Assembly: GCA_032164295.1 (NCBI GenBank)
Contig: JAJHTX010000001.1
Span: 3,038,001-3,102,000, forward strand
Reading direction: 5' to 3'
Source: Inonotus obliquus
Taxonomy: Eukaryota; Basidiomycota; Agaricomycetes; Hymenochaetales; Hymenochaetaceae
Length of the DNA: 64,000 bases
The notes below the pieces were generated by a model. It worked only from the letters and a program-made list of their open reading frames with translations. It made no database searches and had not been told where the DNA came from. Within the stretch, counting starts at the first letter, position 1. Each line of letters opens with the position of its first letter. The position numbers and the translations under genes were made by a program. Positions 49,615-60,926 of the stretch are shown piece by piece.

Positions 49615-50000
49615 ATTTATGCTTGCACCTGTGGTAAACAGCGGCTATAAGGAATCTAATGTCGTAGGTCGATAATTATGACAGTAGAGTATTGGAAAAT
49701 CTCTTTGATTTGATTCATTTCGAACAAAGAACGTTTTGCCTCTCTGTGCATCCGGGCCCGAGCAAGGTGGTCCGAAAATTCTGGTCCCGGTCAACAAGCT
49801 CTATCGTGCAAATTTTTGTTGCTTTTTTGCGGTTTAAGGGTTGAGTTTGAGCTCCGATATACTCCGATATAAATGACCGCAACTTTCCAAACCGTGCTGA
49901 GTGCTTTTTCAGCTTGCACTGAAACCTTTCGATCCACGAGGCACCTAGTAACTGATACGCAACTTCAGTAGACCTTCAAACGATATCTAACACATTTCGT
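49615..50000. other. gene-free spacer before the repeat cluster
   Basis: AT-rich with a direct duplication of 'actccgatat' near 49854-49873. No ORF or RNA gene recognised. Confidence 0.35.
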
Positions 50001-50690
50001 TTCATCTTGTATCTATCTATATACAGTCGAACCTGTGGATAAGCATAGCCCTCGGTGGACAGGTTCGGCTATGCTTAACTACAGGTTATGCTAGTACACG
50101 TCATTACATAATTCCCCATCCTTCTAAATATGGAAAGTTAAGCAACATAAATTGTCGACATGTGACTTACAATTACATTTTCTTTCACACATCAGTTTTT
50201 GGAGTGCTATATGCCGAATTGGGATAAGAAAAAATGCTTTCTTGACCCTTAGTTGCCTTTAAAAATTCGTCCCGGATCGAAATTAGTCACACTTTCTCTA
50301 AATTAGGCAACAAAAGATCACCTGATTACCTCCCGGTAAGCATTATTTCATTAGGACTTCCCCAAAAACGTTATGCTATATGCTTATATGGAATTATGCT
50401 TATTAGACCCTGATTTTACTGTCTACTGACTCGGTGGGCAAAATTTTCTATGCTTACACACAGGTTATGCTTATCCACGGTATGCTTATCCACAGGTTCG
50501 ACTGTAATAAAGACACATCCGACTTTTTGTGGCTGAGCCTGCTGACTGAATTCTCTTTTTGGCTGTGTGTGCTGACTAGATTCGGACTTTGAAAATTGGT
50601 CTCATAGTAGTTATGCTAAACATGGTGAAATGATTGGCTGTGATCATTGTCTCTTGGGTGTCAGCGAAGCTGAACGTAAACACTAGTCTA
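50001..50690. repeat. dispersed repeat, copy B, interrupted by the MITE
   Basis: Left part 'ttcatcttgtatctatctat' ends at 50023. The right part from 50507 ('ataaagacacatccgacttt') continues as in copy A. It then has a second 'gctgtgtgtgctgact...ttcggacttt' unit near 50562-50591 and a hairpin 'cagcgaagctg' near 50662. Comparison with copy A at 45850-45930 shows that the two sides were once contiguous. Confidence 0.75.
50024..50504. mobile_element. 481-bp non-autonomous DNA transposon (MITE), Tc1/mariner-pogo-like
   Basis: Perfect 24-bp terminal inverted repeats (50024-50047 and 50481-50504) begin CAGTCGAACCTGTGGATAAG. The element is flanked by TA on both sides (50022-50023, 50505-50506), the target duplication of Tc1/mariner elements; CAGT...AACC ends recall pogo/Tigger. 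The empty site exists at 45872-45873 in repeat copy A. Subterminal copies of TATGCTTA-like motifs occur at least eight times (near 50041, 50070, 50084, 50371, 50379, 50394, 50449, 50465, 50481). No transposase ORF fits, so mobilisation in trans is inferred. Confidence 0.88.
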
Positions 50691-50755
50691 TTTATAATCC
50701 TAGCCGATATTACATAATGACACAAAGTGTGAGCAAACCGTGAGAAATAAAACTA

Positions 50756-51588
50756 TGGTGCCTGGCACGGCCTGTGAAAAATCCGTGACACTTTTACCCG
50801 GTCGGAGTTTTACATAATTTCCATTTATGGTAACTTGCGTCGATCTTCATGGACCACTTTCCGTCCCCACTAAATCCCTTGAATATGTAGTTCCACAGAG
50901 TTCGAGTTATTTGTCCCTTTCTTTCAACACAAAAAGGCTTAGAATAGCTATCCAATGTGAAATATATCAAGTACAAGTCTATTGTAGGTGATGTTCAAGC
51001 AGAATACACATGTCTGTTTTCATTTATGTGTCACGTGATCTTATTTTGGCTTTTTTGCATGACCATATCTTCCTCTGAAAACACTCATAAAACACCTTTA
51101 AAACTGCTTGTGCACTATGTATGAGTGTATTAGAGTAGTCCTGTCAACAATTTGCAAAAAAAATTGACTTACTGGTGTGGAGATTAGCATATACAATAGA
51201 CACAGCAGCATATATGCTTAATAGCTCAACGAATTCGTGCTCTTTCATTGTGTTTCTTTCACATATCTGAATCTTAAGGAAAAATAAAGATTTTGTACAA
51301 AAAATATTTTGTAGAAATGTCTTAGTTATTTATATATGCATCTAAAATCGCCATATCTTGACATTTGGTAGGTACTTTTTTTGATTTTTTTTGACAGTCT
51401 TGCTCAGAATCTCAAAAAATAATTTTTGGATATTTTTTCGGATTTTATTTAGTGTGGTGGAGGACAGGACGAGCCATCGAATCTCTAAACAAAAAGTGAA
51501 ACAGGTGAATCCGTGCGTCGATCGCCGCTTAGCCATGGGAGGGACCGTGGGAATGTCACGGAAATTACATAGGCCGTGCCAGGTACCA
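50756..51588. mobile_element. 833-bp non-autonomous DNA element, hAT-like
   Basis: Imperfect inverted repeats of about 34 bp: left from 50756 reads TGGTGCCTGGCACGGCCT then a CCGTGAC block; right, read on the minus strand from 51588, is TGGTACCTGGCACGGCCT then the same block, with about six mismatches. Both ends are flanked by the direct repeat aaaacta (50749-50755 and 51589-51595), extendable to 8 bp (aaaactat), the size left by hAT transposases. The interior is AT-rich, with many short ORFs and no transposase. Class assignment is inferred from the duplication length only. Confidence 0.6.
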
Positions 51589-51771
51589 AAAACTATGCAG
51601 CACTTAATCACGTGATCTGACATTTCAGTGAGCCGCGCGCAGCGGACTCAGTCCATCGACTTTGTCGTGTCTCCGTTGCCGTTGTTTCCCGTGGTATGTA
51701 CAACCTTTTCATCATCTGAATCGTCTCGTTGAAGAAGAACCCAACAGTTTTCCTCCTAAAAGGCTTTTAAA

Positions 51772-52106
51772 ATGACACACGACGCCGTTTGGTTCTCTCG
51801 TCCTCGTAAATTCGGTAAGGGCAGTCGCCAATGGTGAGTTCACCTTGTTTTCTACATACACTATTGGTGGTGGAACATCTTGGAGATTACAAAGACGCTA
51901 ACTACTGTTTCTTTCTTCATCAGCCGCCTCTGCGCTCACCAAGCCGGTCTCATCCGTAAATACGGTCTTGACCTTTGCCGTCAGTGTTTCCGCGAGAAGT
52001 CTGCTGCTATCGGTTTCGTCAAAGTACGCCTATTTTTCCTTCACCTGCTATCTGCGTTATTCTTCTTTGGCTCATCTGCTTGTGTTTGTGTTACTAGAAC
52101 CGATGA
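51772..52106 (+). CDS. RPS29: cytosolic small-subunit ribosomal protein uS14 (S29)
   Basis: Three exons: 51772-51833, 51924-52023 and 52098-52106. The 56-residue product begins '[20 protein letters not shown]', continues '[20 protein letters not shown]' and '[14 protein letters not shown]' and ends NR. The two C-X2-C pairs (CRLC and CRQC) form the zinc site of uS14, and the length equals the eukaryotic family. The first intron splits the first Cys codon. The last exon holds only two codons plus the stop (AACCGATGA), so the third intron boundary is essential. It sits 183 bp right of the hAT-like element. Confidence 0.95.
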
Positions 52107-52445
52107 AAAATACTCTGAAGCTTGTACCCGCCCTTTTCATTACTATCCATTCATCAAGTCTTGACTCGAGATGTATCAGAGAGACATGCAATCTACGAGT
52201 AATTCTTTCATCCTATGGATTTGCGTGCGACTTGGAGGAGCGTTTCCTAGGTCCTGTGAACTTCAATTCTGACATAATATTGAAATATTCTACTGAACTA
52301 TCAAGATCCATTATGTAAGACTCTGGACAATTATGGCCCAATTCCAAAGAGTGTAACACTCCGCTGCCCTATGAAGTCGTAATTGCTGTCGAAATCACCC
52401 CAGCTTCGCGATCGAACAAGAACTTTGACAGTTACAAACAATCAG
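52107..52445. other. convergent intergenic region, no gene seen
   Basis: Short gap between the RPS29 stop and the stop of the potassium channel gene on the minus strand. Two 3'UTRs are expected; nothing else was seen. Confidence 0.45.
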
Positions 52446-54756
52446 CTATCCTTCTCTCATTTGACCACCCCAATACCGTCTCTCAAATAGAAATTTCTCC
52501 TCATCCTTTAACTTTAGAAGCCTACTCCCCGCTGCAAGTAAACCGGCAAAAGCCTCCCGGTATCGTGCAACTTCCTCTAGTGTTTCCTGTTCGTCCAACT
52601 CGGCGGGATATGGAATGAGCTCCGCCTCTTCCTCGTAATATTTCTTCATCATCTCGCTGACTTTGCTTTTATTATCAATGTTCTCGGCAGAAGCACGAGA
52701 AGAACTTGCTTCAAGCGAACCATCTACTCGATGGACTTCGTCTGGGTAGGATTGTTCCTGGGTGGCTAGTGCTTTGATATTGCGGAGCTGGATGATACGA
52801 TCTGCTTTCAATAGCATGCGCGCGTTACTCCCTTCCTTCATGTTTCCGAGGAGGAGCCTTCGTGCATGCTTCTCCAGTTCGACAGCGAGTTCGAGAATGT
52901 ATTCAGTTAGGATCCGGTCTTCCTCTCGCTTCCTTTTCGTCTCGCGCCCGGCTGCTTCTTCGGCGTCCTTGTCTCGGCTTTCGTCCTCGATCTCGTTCAC
53001 GCCGCTGGCTAATAGCTGTGACTTGATCCATTCGTGTCCTTCCATGACGAAGTCCGTGTGCGTCCTATAATTCCTCGAACCTTCGCTCCTACGAAGCCGT
53101 TGCTGTATGTCGTGAGGTAGCGTCTTCTCGTGATCTCCGGCGCCTTCCGCCATTCTAGCTCGTTCGTCCATCGCACCGGAACCTTCTCCAATACCTGCCT
53201 TTGCTTCATTCCGCCGAAGCTCTTCTGAGGAAAGCTTTTGCAGAACGCTCTGGATGGTCTGCACCGCAAATGAGGCCATGATTGGCACTGTGATGATCGA
53301 ATACAGGATAAAGACGACTGAATCGCTTCATTAGAGTGCGCCAGTCGTTGCATCGGAGAATACGCACCTCGACCGGCAGGAGTCACTGGAACGTAGTCTC
53401 CGAACCCGATAGTTAAGAAGAAGACATAGCAGAAATATAGTCCTTGACCGTACGTCCAGCTCTTTCAGTCAACAGAGCATCAGACCATGCAAGCGCGATA
53501 TAAACCCCAAGACTGCTCACCTCAATCTGAGAGAATATCAGAGCGCCAATTACCCAGAACAGCAAGAAGCCAGAGCAATTAGCCACAAGATCTTGTGTCG
53601 TTTTCCACTTGTCTCCTTCATTATACAGCCCTTGCAAGAAAAGGAGTTCCCGTTCCAGATTCGGCTCTTTCTCAAGCCTGTTCTCTTCCTCCTGCCTCCG
53701 CTGCTCAAAGGCGCGTCTTCTTTCTATACGGCGGGAGGCGAGACGCCCGTGAAAGAAGCGTACAAGTAGATTGACAATAGACGCAAGCTGAACGATACCC
53801 ACCAGAACAAAGGGAAATAGCACGATTTGCGAGGCTGATTTGGTAGGATAGAAGTCTCCGAATCCAACAGTGAGTATTGCGACGATCGAAAAGTAGATAC
53901 CCTGCAAATAGGTCCAGTCTTCCTGATCGAGGACATTACTTCAGCAGTATTGGCATATTATGCGAAAGATCCATCTCACCACTCTGGACATGAACAAGGC
54001 CAACAGTCCAATAGTCAACACGAAAAGGGTAGTCTGCAGCATAAAGTGTCTTCCAGCTACTCGTACGCGTATTTGATTCTCCGAGATTGACTGTTGCTTT
54101 CTGCCGCGTACAAGACGGATGTAGTGGCAGAGAAGAAGTACTGCGATAACGAGTGCAAGCAGCAGCGATACGAAACTGAAAGTCATTGAAGTGTCAGAAA
54201 CAGAAACTAGATATAACTGTGATTCGCTTACGCGCACCAGAAACCCTCCCCGTAACTAATGCCAGGAGTGTTTCTCGACAATATACCATAAACAAGTATA
54301 TTACCAAGAGCGATGCCAAACTGGAGAATGCACATATTATGTTAACCATTCACCTCGGCCAGAACCAGATTATTCTCACCTTCACTACCCAACAAGCCAA
54401 ACTTGCGGAAGTCGAATACTTCCACATACCACCGGTCACCGAGAACCGGACAACAAGTAGCACGTTCGCAAGGACGTTAAACGCAAGACCAATAGCACTC
54501 AACGCAATGTTCGTGTGTGGATCCGGCAATCTCGCAAAACCACTTGCATCCGCATCTGAACTGTGTTGAAAGGACCATGGTTCACTATTGAAAGGAAGAA
54601 GTAAAGGTAAATCTGACAATCAAGCCAAGCTCAATATCGAGAGTTGGCTTACGTCAGCGCAGGAATATCGAGAAGGGTGCTGAGCGGCGCGATGACTGCT
54701 GCTATAAGGGGAGCGAACACAGGCAATGCTTTAAGGTCATCTTTAATCGGTATCAT
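52446..54756 (-). CDS. TOK-type two-pore outward-rectifier K+ channel
   Basis: ATG 54756 ('MIPIKDDLKALPVFAPLIAA'), stop TAG 52448-52446. N-terminal helices include 'NIALSAIGLAFNVLANVLLV' and 'FSFVSLLLALVIAVLLLCHY'. Pore 1 is 'GIYFSIVAILTVGFGDFYPT' and pore 2 'YFCYVFFLTIGFGDYVPVTP', both with a TxGFGD potassium selectivity filter. Between them are 'SQIVLFPFVLVGIVQLASIV' and 'CSGFLLFWVIGALIFSQIE'. This eight-TM, two-pore plan is specific to fungal TOK1. It controls plasma-membrane potential by potassium efflux. A long charged C-terminal tail follows 'LYSIITVPIMASFAVQTIQS' (Glu/Arg-rich, likely coiled coil). Convergent with RPS29. Confidence 0.92.
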
Positions 54757-55512
54757 TGATGTGGTGAGTGGCTAGCAACTTTTCCAGTATGAAGGGAGTG
54801 CCACAATGGTCAAGGACAAGTTCACAGTCTCACCGTCGGTTTCAAAATTAGGGTTTGGGTTTGTCGATGGCCAATTAGGACAAACAACTAGATGTATATT
54901 TTGACCGAGTTTGGTTTCTTTCCACAACATGAGTTAGGTAAATAAAGGACATCTGAAAGCAAGACAAGTAAGTGACAATGCGAAAAAGAGAAGGAATAAG
55001 AGGATAATGGGGCAATAGTGGTAAATACAGACAGTCGAGCGTGTGAGCTATGAGACAATGGATGGACCGATGATGCAGAACCGAGCACTGTGCTATACAC
55101 GCAACAATCAAGAACGGAGTCGGAATGGGAAAAACAATCAACAGTCCAACACTTAAACAATGAAGAGCAAGCGGGGAAGCAAGGGTTAGTGCGGAGAAAT
55201 ACAGTAGTTGATGACGGGTAATTGGGGGAGAGGCGAGTTTAAGTGCCGAGGCAATGGTGTATGATGACAGACTAGCGAAGCAATATGAGAGACCAGAAAA
55301 TTTGATGAACACAGTAAGCAAACATTAAAGGGTCAGACGCTGAGCGGTTACGATAGCAGGGCGAGATAGAAATTGAGGGAGAATTTTGTGGTATCGATAT
55401 TGCTGTACAAGAGCGACGAACGGCCCACTAGAGCTCCTCATGCTGGGGTCTGCGAGTGCGCCTTGTCCTGGGACGATGAGATACACGTTCTTGGGTGATT
55501 TGCGTAGAAGTT
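54757..55512. other. intergenic: PUF 3'UTR and TOK promoter
   Basis: Holds a 148-codon hydrophobic minus-strand ORF (54875-55321) with no family pattern, judged to be fortuitous within a 3'UTR. PUF mRNAs often have long 3'UTRs, which fits. Confidence 0.4.
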
Positions 55513-58500
55513 TTACATGCCGTAGCCGTACGACGAGCGCTGATAGGGATCGTTGAGACCGTTCGCAATACCGACGGACCCACCGTAGGACGCCACACCG
55601 GGAAGCTGAAGACCACCGTTGAACCCGCCAACCCCAAAGCCGTTCGAGTTGTTGTTCAGAGCGTGAGCATGGCCAGCTGCGCCTTGGAGAACATAGCCGT
55701 CAAGCGCCTGGGGTTGTAGGGAATGAATCGGTTGTTGCAAGTGCAAAGTCGCTTGCTGAGAATGGAGTCCGGCTCCCGCCGCACCGTTCTGACCAAGATT
55801 ATAGATAGTCGAGCGCGTGCTGTATAGATCGCCTAGCTGGTTGGAGGGATGAATCGCACCCGTCACAGGTCCACGCGGCGCAATACCAGGGTGTCCACCA
55901 ATACCCTGGTTTGGGAGAGTCACATTCATCATGCCCTGCTGTCCGTAAGCCCCGTTGTAGTGGTTCACTCCGTTCGTACTCGCAAGTTCCATCTGCTCAC
56001 GCTGGAGCTTCGATTGAATGCGTTTGCCGTACGGAGTATTACGGATAAGAGGGAGTATGGGCCGGATGCCCTCAACGAGCAGTGCTCGCTGCCCGGGGTC
56101 TGCGTAGTCGAGAGCAGTCTGCACGCAATAGTTCCCGAAAGAGTCGCGAAGAAGTTTCTCAAGGCGAGTGCGATTAAGGACCTCGTCAATTAACATCTTT
56201 CTCGTGTTCTGTTCCGCAACGCGTATACATTTTTCGATGACGTTTGAACTGAACTTCTGAACAGAGAGCGCGCAGACATTTCCCGTAAATTGGCGGATGA
56301 CTGCGTCGCTAAACCGGCTGTCGTTCAAATCAAGAATATATTGCACGACCTGGAATGCACGTCAAGTACCTGCCGGTTCATGGAACCCGATGAACTTACG
56401 TAGTTGCCATAAGGATCTTGTACTAAAGTAAGCGCGTTGTACGTGATTTCATTCACGAGCTGTACTCTTTGGTGATCAGATGCATGGTCGATGCACCTCT
56501 GGAGGACGCAGCAACCATGACGGTGAGTTGCAACTTCAACGCAATTCGCAGCGACCGCATTGTAAATGAACTAAGACACAGCAAACGTAAGAATCGGGCG
56601 TGGAATTTCTTCCCATGAGAAACGTACCTGATTATCCTCAGGGGATAACTTGTTGAGGCACTTTTGGATGACGTGATTGCCGTTCAGATCCTTGATGAGG
56701 ACCACTACGTGAAGGCTCAATGCGACGATGATAGAGTGGATCTGAGCATTGTATCTAAGATCAGTCTGCTTCCGCCTACGCGTAAGCACATAAAGAAGAG
56801 GGGAGCGCATCTGGTACTTGCCTGTCGTTGCGTTGATAGAAAGTCGATCATTTTCTGAACCGCCCGCGTTCCGTGCATATTGAGCGAGATGTTGACAAGA
56901 TCTTGTGCGACAGACTCGCAGATGAGGTTACGTTGTTCATCCGTCGAATACTCCAAGAGCTTCTGGCAAAGGTAGTTTCCAAAGGGATCTAATTTATTTC
57001 GATTAAGTGAAGTTTCTTTTTGGAAAACCCACGAGACTCCTTTTCTCACCTGTCATAAGTTCTGCAAAATGTCCGAAGGTTTCACGGAAAATCATGTCCC
57101 GATATTCTGGGTTGCCTTCCTCGAGTTTCTTCTGCAAGAACCGGCAGCCGTGCTGGTCCTTGCATAATGTAGCGATCTCACCCTGGAGATCTTCTAGACG
57201 GGTTCCGGTGAACCGGTTAACTACGATGTCCAAGGGGTCAGGAAACGGTGGTTGAGAAGTGTAGAAGCTGGAGCGTTGCTCACGATCAATATCGCCGCGT
57301 TTGTGCTTAGCACCGTGAAGACCGTTCATCTTATTATCAGACCCGACACGCGCACCCAAGGACAGTCCATAGCGAGAACCGTGATGGTGGTAAAGGGCAG
57401 TAGACCCACCCGTGGTCCCTGATCCATTAAGACGGCCATTGGATTCTAAGCCGTATCCGCTGAACCGACTGTCCTGGTTCAAGTAAATCGAGTCAACATC
57501 GTAATGGTTCTGCGGTGAATCGCTTGAACCGAAGCCCAAGGGACTCTCGTACTGAGATGGCGAGATCCTGCTAAGCAAATTCGAGGAAGCTAATTCACCA
57601 GCACTTGCGGGAGTATCCATAGCGCTTGCCGAAAGACGAGCGCCAAGCATGTGAGCCTCAGAACTTGATTGTGGAGTGGTGGGTCCACCAGGAGCTTTCC
57701 CGAATTGTGTGATATCTGTGCGCAATGAAAGCGGACCTGGACTGACATTCAAAGGCGATGCACGTCGCGACACGCCGGGCGTATTCTGAAGGTGGGGTGT
57801 CGGGCTAGCGGTAGCGAGCTTGGGCTGCAGCTCGTTCAGACTGGTGGTCAATGCTCCGGGTCCGAGCTGCGGTGTACCCGTGCGTCGGTCAGTACGAGCC
57901 GTAACGCCCTCCTGACCACGCACGAACTGCGGCCACTCTGAAGATTTCTGTGACAGAGGCGCCAAGTCTAAAGCGGCCGACGACGACGAGAGCTAGTAGG
58001 ATGGATCGGATTTAGCATATATACGAATGAAATATGTAGAGCTATACCTTATTGAATTCTCCCTTTGAGGCAACAAATTTATCGTCATCGGGAAGGGGCA
58101 AGTGCCTCATCGCATCTTAAGAAATGCGGATTTATGAATTTCTTTCTGGACAACGAGAATTGCGCAAAGATTAATAGAACGTACTCTGTACTTCTTTGTC
58201 TAGCTGCGCATCCAAGAGTATGCCAGCATTATAGCCATTGCCAGAGCCGCTGAGACGAACACCTTGTCCTCCGACGTAGACTGCTCCATTCATAGCAATT
58301 CTATCAGCCCCTTGAGACGCCGTCCGACTTAATGGAGAGCTGTTTCCAGCAGAAGGGACGTCTTGTACCGAAAGCCCTTGCAAATGACTCGCGAGATCCT
58401 CGTCGTGCTCACTAGCAGACGTGCGACGGCTTGCTGGCATCGATTTAGCTCCCGCACGGGCAAAGGATGCGCCATTCGCCTCCACGCCAAGTCCATAGCC

Positions 58501-59092
58501 GATCTGAGGGGCGTCCGCGTACGTAACAGACTTGCGTTTGTCAATATTCCCACCCGTGCCGGCTGCGTTTGATAGACCAGTCGCGTCCATGAGGCGATTA
58601 TGCATGACGGGATGGGGCGAATGTTCATTCATAAGCGTCGAATTGACACGCGGGGGCGTAGTCGGTGCAGAGGCAGCGAGATGCTGGAGGCTCTGTGCGC
58701 CGTCCAGCGGGAGGCTTAGCAGTTCCTGCTGCTGCTGTTGCTCTAGAGCACGCATCTGCTCTTCAAATATTTTTCGCTGCATTAAACGCTGGCGTTCGTG
58801 CTCCATGCGTTTCAGCTCGACACGCTTCAAGTTTTCCAACATTAGTGCACCAAGTACGGTACAGAGCCGAAGAAGGCTTTCAACTTACTGCTGAAATGTC
58901 GGGCATATTAGTACCTAGTCTGGCCGCCTGAATGAGGAAAAAGTGGGACGTGTCAGACCGCTCGGTGTGTACTGTGAGACCGACGCGACCCACCGAGTCT
59001 GCCAAGTCGAGAAAAGCAGGCGGGCTATGCTTGCGCTCCTCAGCTGAGCGAGAGTCATTCGGCGAAGCCGAGTGGTCCGTAGCAGCGTTCAT
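55513..59092 (-). CDS. Pumilio/PUF family RNA-binding protein (Puf3/PUM-like)
   Basis: ATG 59092 ('MNAATDHSASPNDSRSAEER'), stop 55515-55513. The long N-terminal half is disordered with a Gln run and a coiled-coil helix ('ENLKRVELKRMEHERQRLMQ'). The C-terminal domain has eight PUF repeats whose RNA-contact tripeptides I read as: R1 'GCRFLQKK', R2 'GNYLCQK', R3 'GTRAVQK', R4 'GNHVIQK', R5 'GCCVLQR', R6 'GNYVVQY', R7 'SNVIEK', R8 'GNYCVQT'. By the PUF code (R8 NYxxQ = U, R7 SNxxE = G, R6 NYxxQ = U, R5 Cys/Gln = A) the target starts UGUA, and R4-R1 suggest UAUA, as in Puf3/PUM. Puf3 controls mitochondrial-protein mRNAs in yeast. The Gly/Asn-rich C-terminal extension is typical. Confidence 0.92.
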
Positions 59093-60146
59093 AATGGATG
59101 AAAGTGAGGTATAGGAAGGTAATGAAAAAAGTCTCTTTCCGGGTGAACGACAGAAAGGAAAAAAGGACGAAGGCAGCGAAAAACTAGTGAATATAGAGAG
59201 ATAACCTAGTTGCACAAGTGTTATCCTGCTCTAACATGTGAGCTGAGGACGCCGGGGAAAGTTATGCATGTGATGACGAAGGGGGGGCGCTTACCAGAAA
59301 ATGCGAAACTTTTCTGTGTCTATAAGAACTGGTGGTACACAGGCGGGCTGTTAGGAAGAAGAAGAAGAATGATTATTAGAGCTGAAGAAAGTGAGAATGA
59401 GGAAGACGAGGAATACACACCGAGGAATGAGAGATGTGTGAGTAGAGGAGCTGAAGAGGCGTCCGGTGTAACGGGGAGGTTATAAGGGACCACGCTATGT
59501 CGGCTAGCAGCGCGGCAGCGGACTTTCTTCACTTTTATTTCCATTTTACTTTTCTTTTTTTTACTCCCTCTTTTTTATTTATTTCTCGTCGTCTCACTTT
59601 CCCGTCTCTTCGCGGTTAGTGCTGGTCTATCCCATCAGAAATACGCTGCCAGCTTCTCGGCCGAGCCACTAATTATGAGCCTCAAAGTAGTCTAGGTGAG
59701 TCACACTCTAAAAATCCTATTTTCTCTTTTCATCAGCTTCTCGCATTCTCGTGCCAGCAATTTCGAGGCAACCAAAAGCAATTTGGTATTGCTTTGCAAA
59801 ATGGCATGGTGTGAAGCATCAGAATGAATCAGAATTTCCGTTCTTCGTCGCTGTTGCAACGCGACATCCGATCTACCACGCGTATACTTTCTCAGCATAA
59901 TACATTCGCATAGCACTCTACGTCCCTACATGCTTTTATTCCGCAATATTCCATAGCTTCCGTATCTTTCAATCCGGAACCAGAAATCCGGCTAAGGTCA
60001 GTTACACGGGGTAACGACTATTGCCACGAGCCGCGGCCTCGTTCCTAAACTTTAGGTCTCCGTGGCCAGTCCTGATCGAGAATGATCCCCAACCTGACTT
60101 ATAGACAATGCTACCTCCGTTTATTCTATCGCCTCAATATACAAAT
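59093..60146. other. intergenic region, no gene seen
   Basis: Contains the PUF promoter and leader (pyrimidine-rich on the minus strand). No ORF with recognisable content was found. Possibly the 3'UTR of the gene at 60.1 kb in its left part. Confidence 0.4.
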
Positions 60147-60926
60147 CTAACACGCTGGATCAACAACTGTATCCCTGTCATCAACAGAGTTTAGATGCTT
60201 TTCTCTTTCGGGGCTCACGGTGGCCGCACCCCCGCCTCGTAAGTGAACACGTGCCTTCAGATTGTCCAGCAGGCTTTCGGGCGCGATGCTCCCTCTCCTC
60301 GATCGAGTCTCTGGGATAGGTGTCGTCGGAGCGGAAGGTGCGCGTACTGTGCATCGATCATCCTCTTCGCATTCGTCACGTTCCTCGTTGCCTTCTGAGG
60401 TATCCTTATTATTGTCCTCGTTGAAAGCAGATGAAGGTGCGACACCGTCCGAGGATTGCCCTTCAGGAGACCCTTCCGCATCTCCCGGCTGACTTGATAG
60501 TGAGGTAGAGGAAGACGTGCCCCTTCCTCTCCACATTGAAGAGAGAGGCGCCAGTCCCAAGTAAGACTGAATCTGGATACGTGGTAGGCGAGGACGCAGT
60601 GTGCTGGCGCCGCTTGAGCTGCCCGATCTATCTTCGTTCGCAGAAGACAAAGATGCATCGCTTGCATCCTGAGCTGAGTTAGAGCTCGTGATCATACTAT
60701 CGTCCGCGTTCTTATTGCCAATATCGGCTAAACTCGTAGTGTCTATCTCATCGTCGACAGAGGGCAGTACAACAGCACGTCCCTTTGGAGTAGTGCTAGA
60801 GCCTGCGTCGTCGACCTCAAGTCTCACTGGTAGAGTTTCTGATATTCCAGATTCCGTCGCTTCAGGAACATAGGGACTTGGTGACTGTAAACCGGGAGTG
60901 ATTGACACGACCGAGGGCGAACACAA
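60147..60926 (-). CDS. Ser-rich ORF, probable C-terminal exon of the UVRAG-like gene or a separate gene
   Basis: Open for about 260 codons, in a frame ending at 60149-60147. Composition is Ser/Asp/Glu-rich, with an island 'RIQIQSYLGLAPLSSMWRGR' and an acidic run 'NEERDECEEDDRCTVRAPS'. Basidiomycete UVRAG/Atg14-domain proteins often end in just such a disordered tail with a 'LGLAP' motif, so splicing from the donor overlapping 'GALPR' at about 61276 (GTGAGA) to the acceptor at 60885 (TTTACAG) is plausible. That intron would be about 390 bp, long for this genome. If unspliced it could be a separate gene, but no convincing ATG is near its start. Confidence 0.45.
   Translation of the reverse strand: MCSPSVVSITPGLQSPSPYVPEATESGISETLPVRLEVDDAGSSTTPKGRAVVLPSVDDEIDTTSLADIGNKNADDSMITSSNSAQDASDASLSSANEDRSGSSSGASTLRPRLPRIQIQSYLGLAPLSSMWRGRGTSSSTSLSSQPGDAEGSPEGQSSDGVAPSSAFNEDNNKDTSEGNEERDECEEDDRCTVRAPSAPTTPIPETRSRRGSIAPESLLDNLKARVHLRGGGAATVSPEREKHLNSVDDRDTVVDPAC

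Noticed and set aside
54875..55321. 148-codon hydrophobic minus-strand ORF
   Set aside because: Leu/Ser/Tyr composition without helices of regular length or any family motif; it lies in the probable 3'UTR of the PUF gene.
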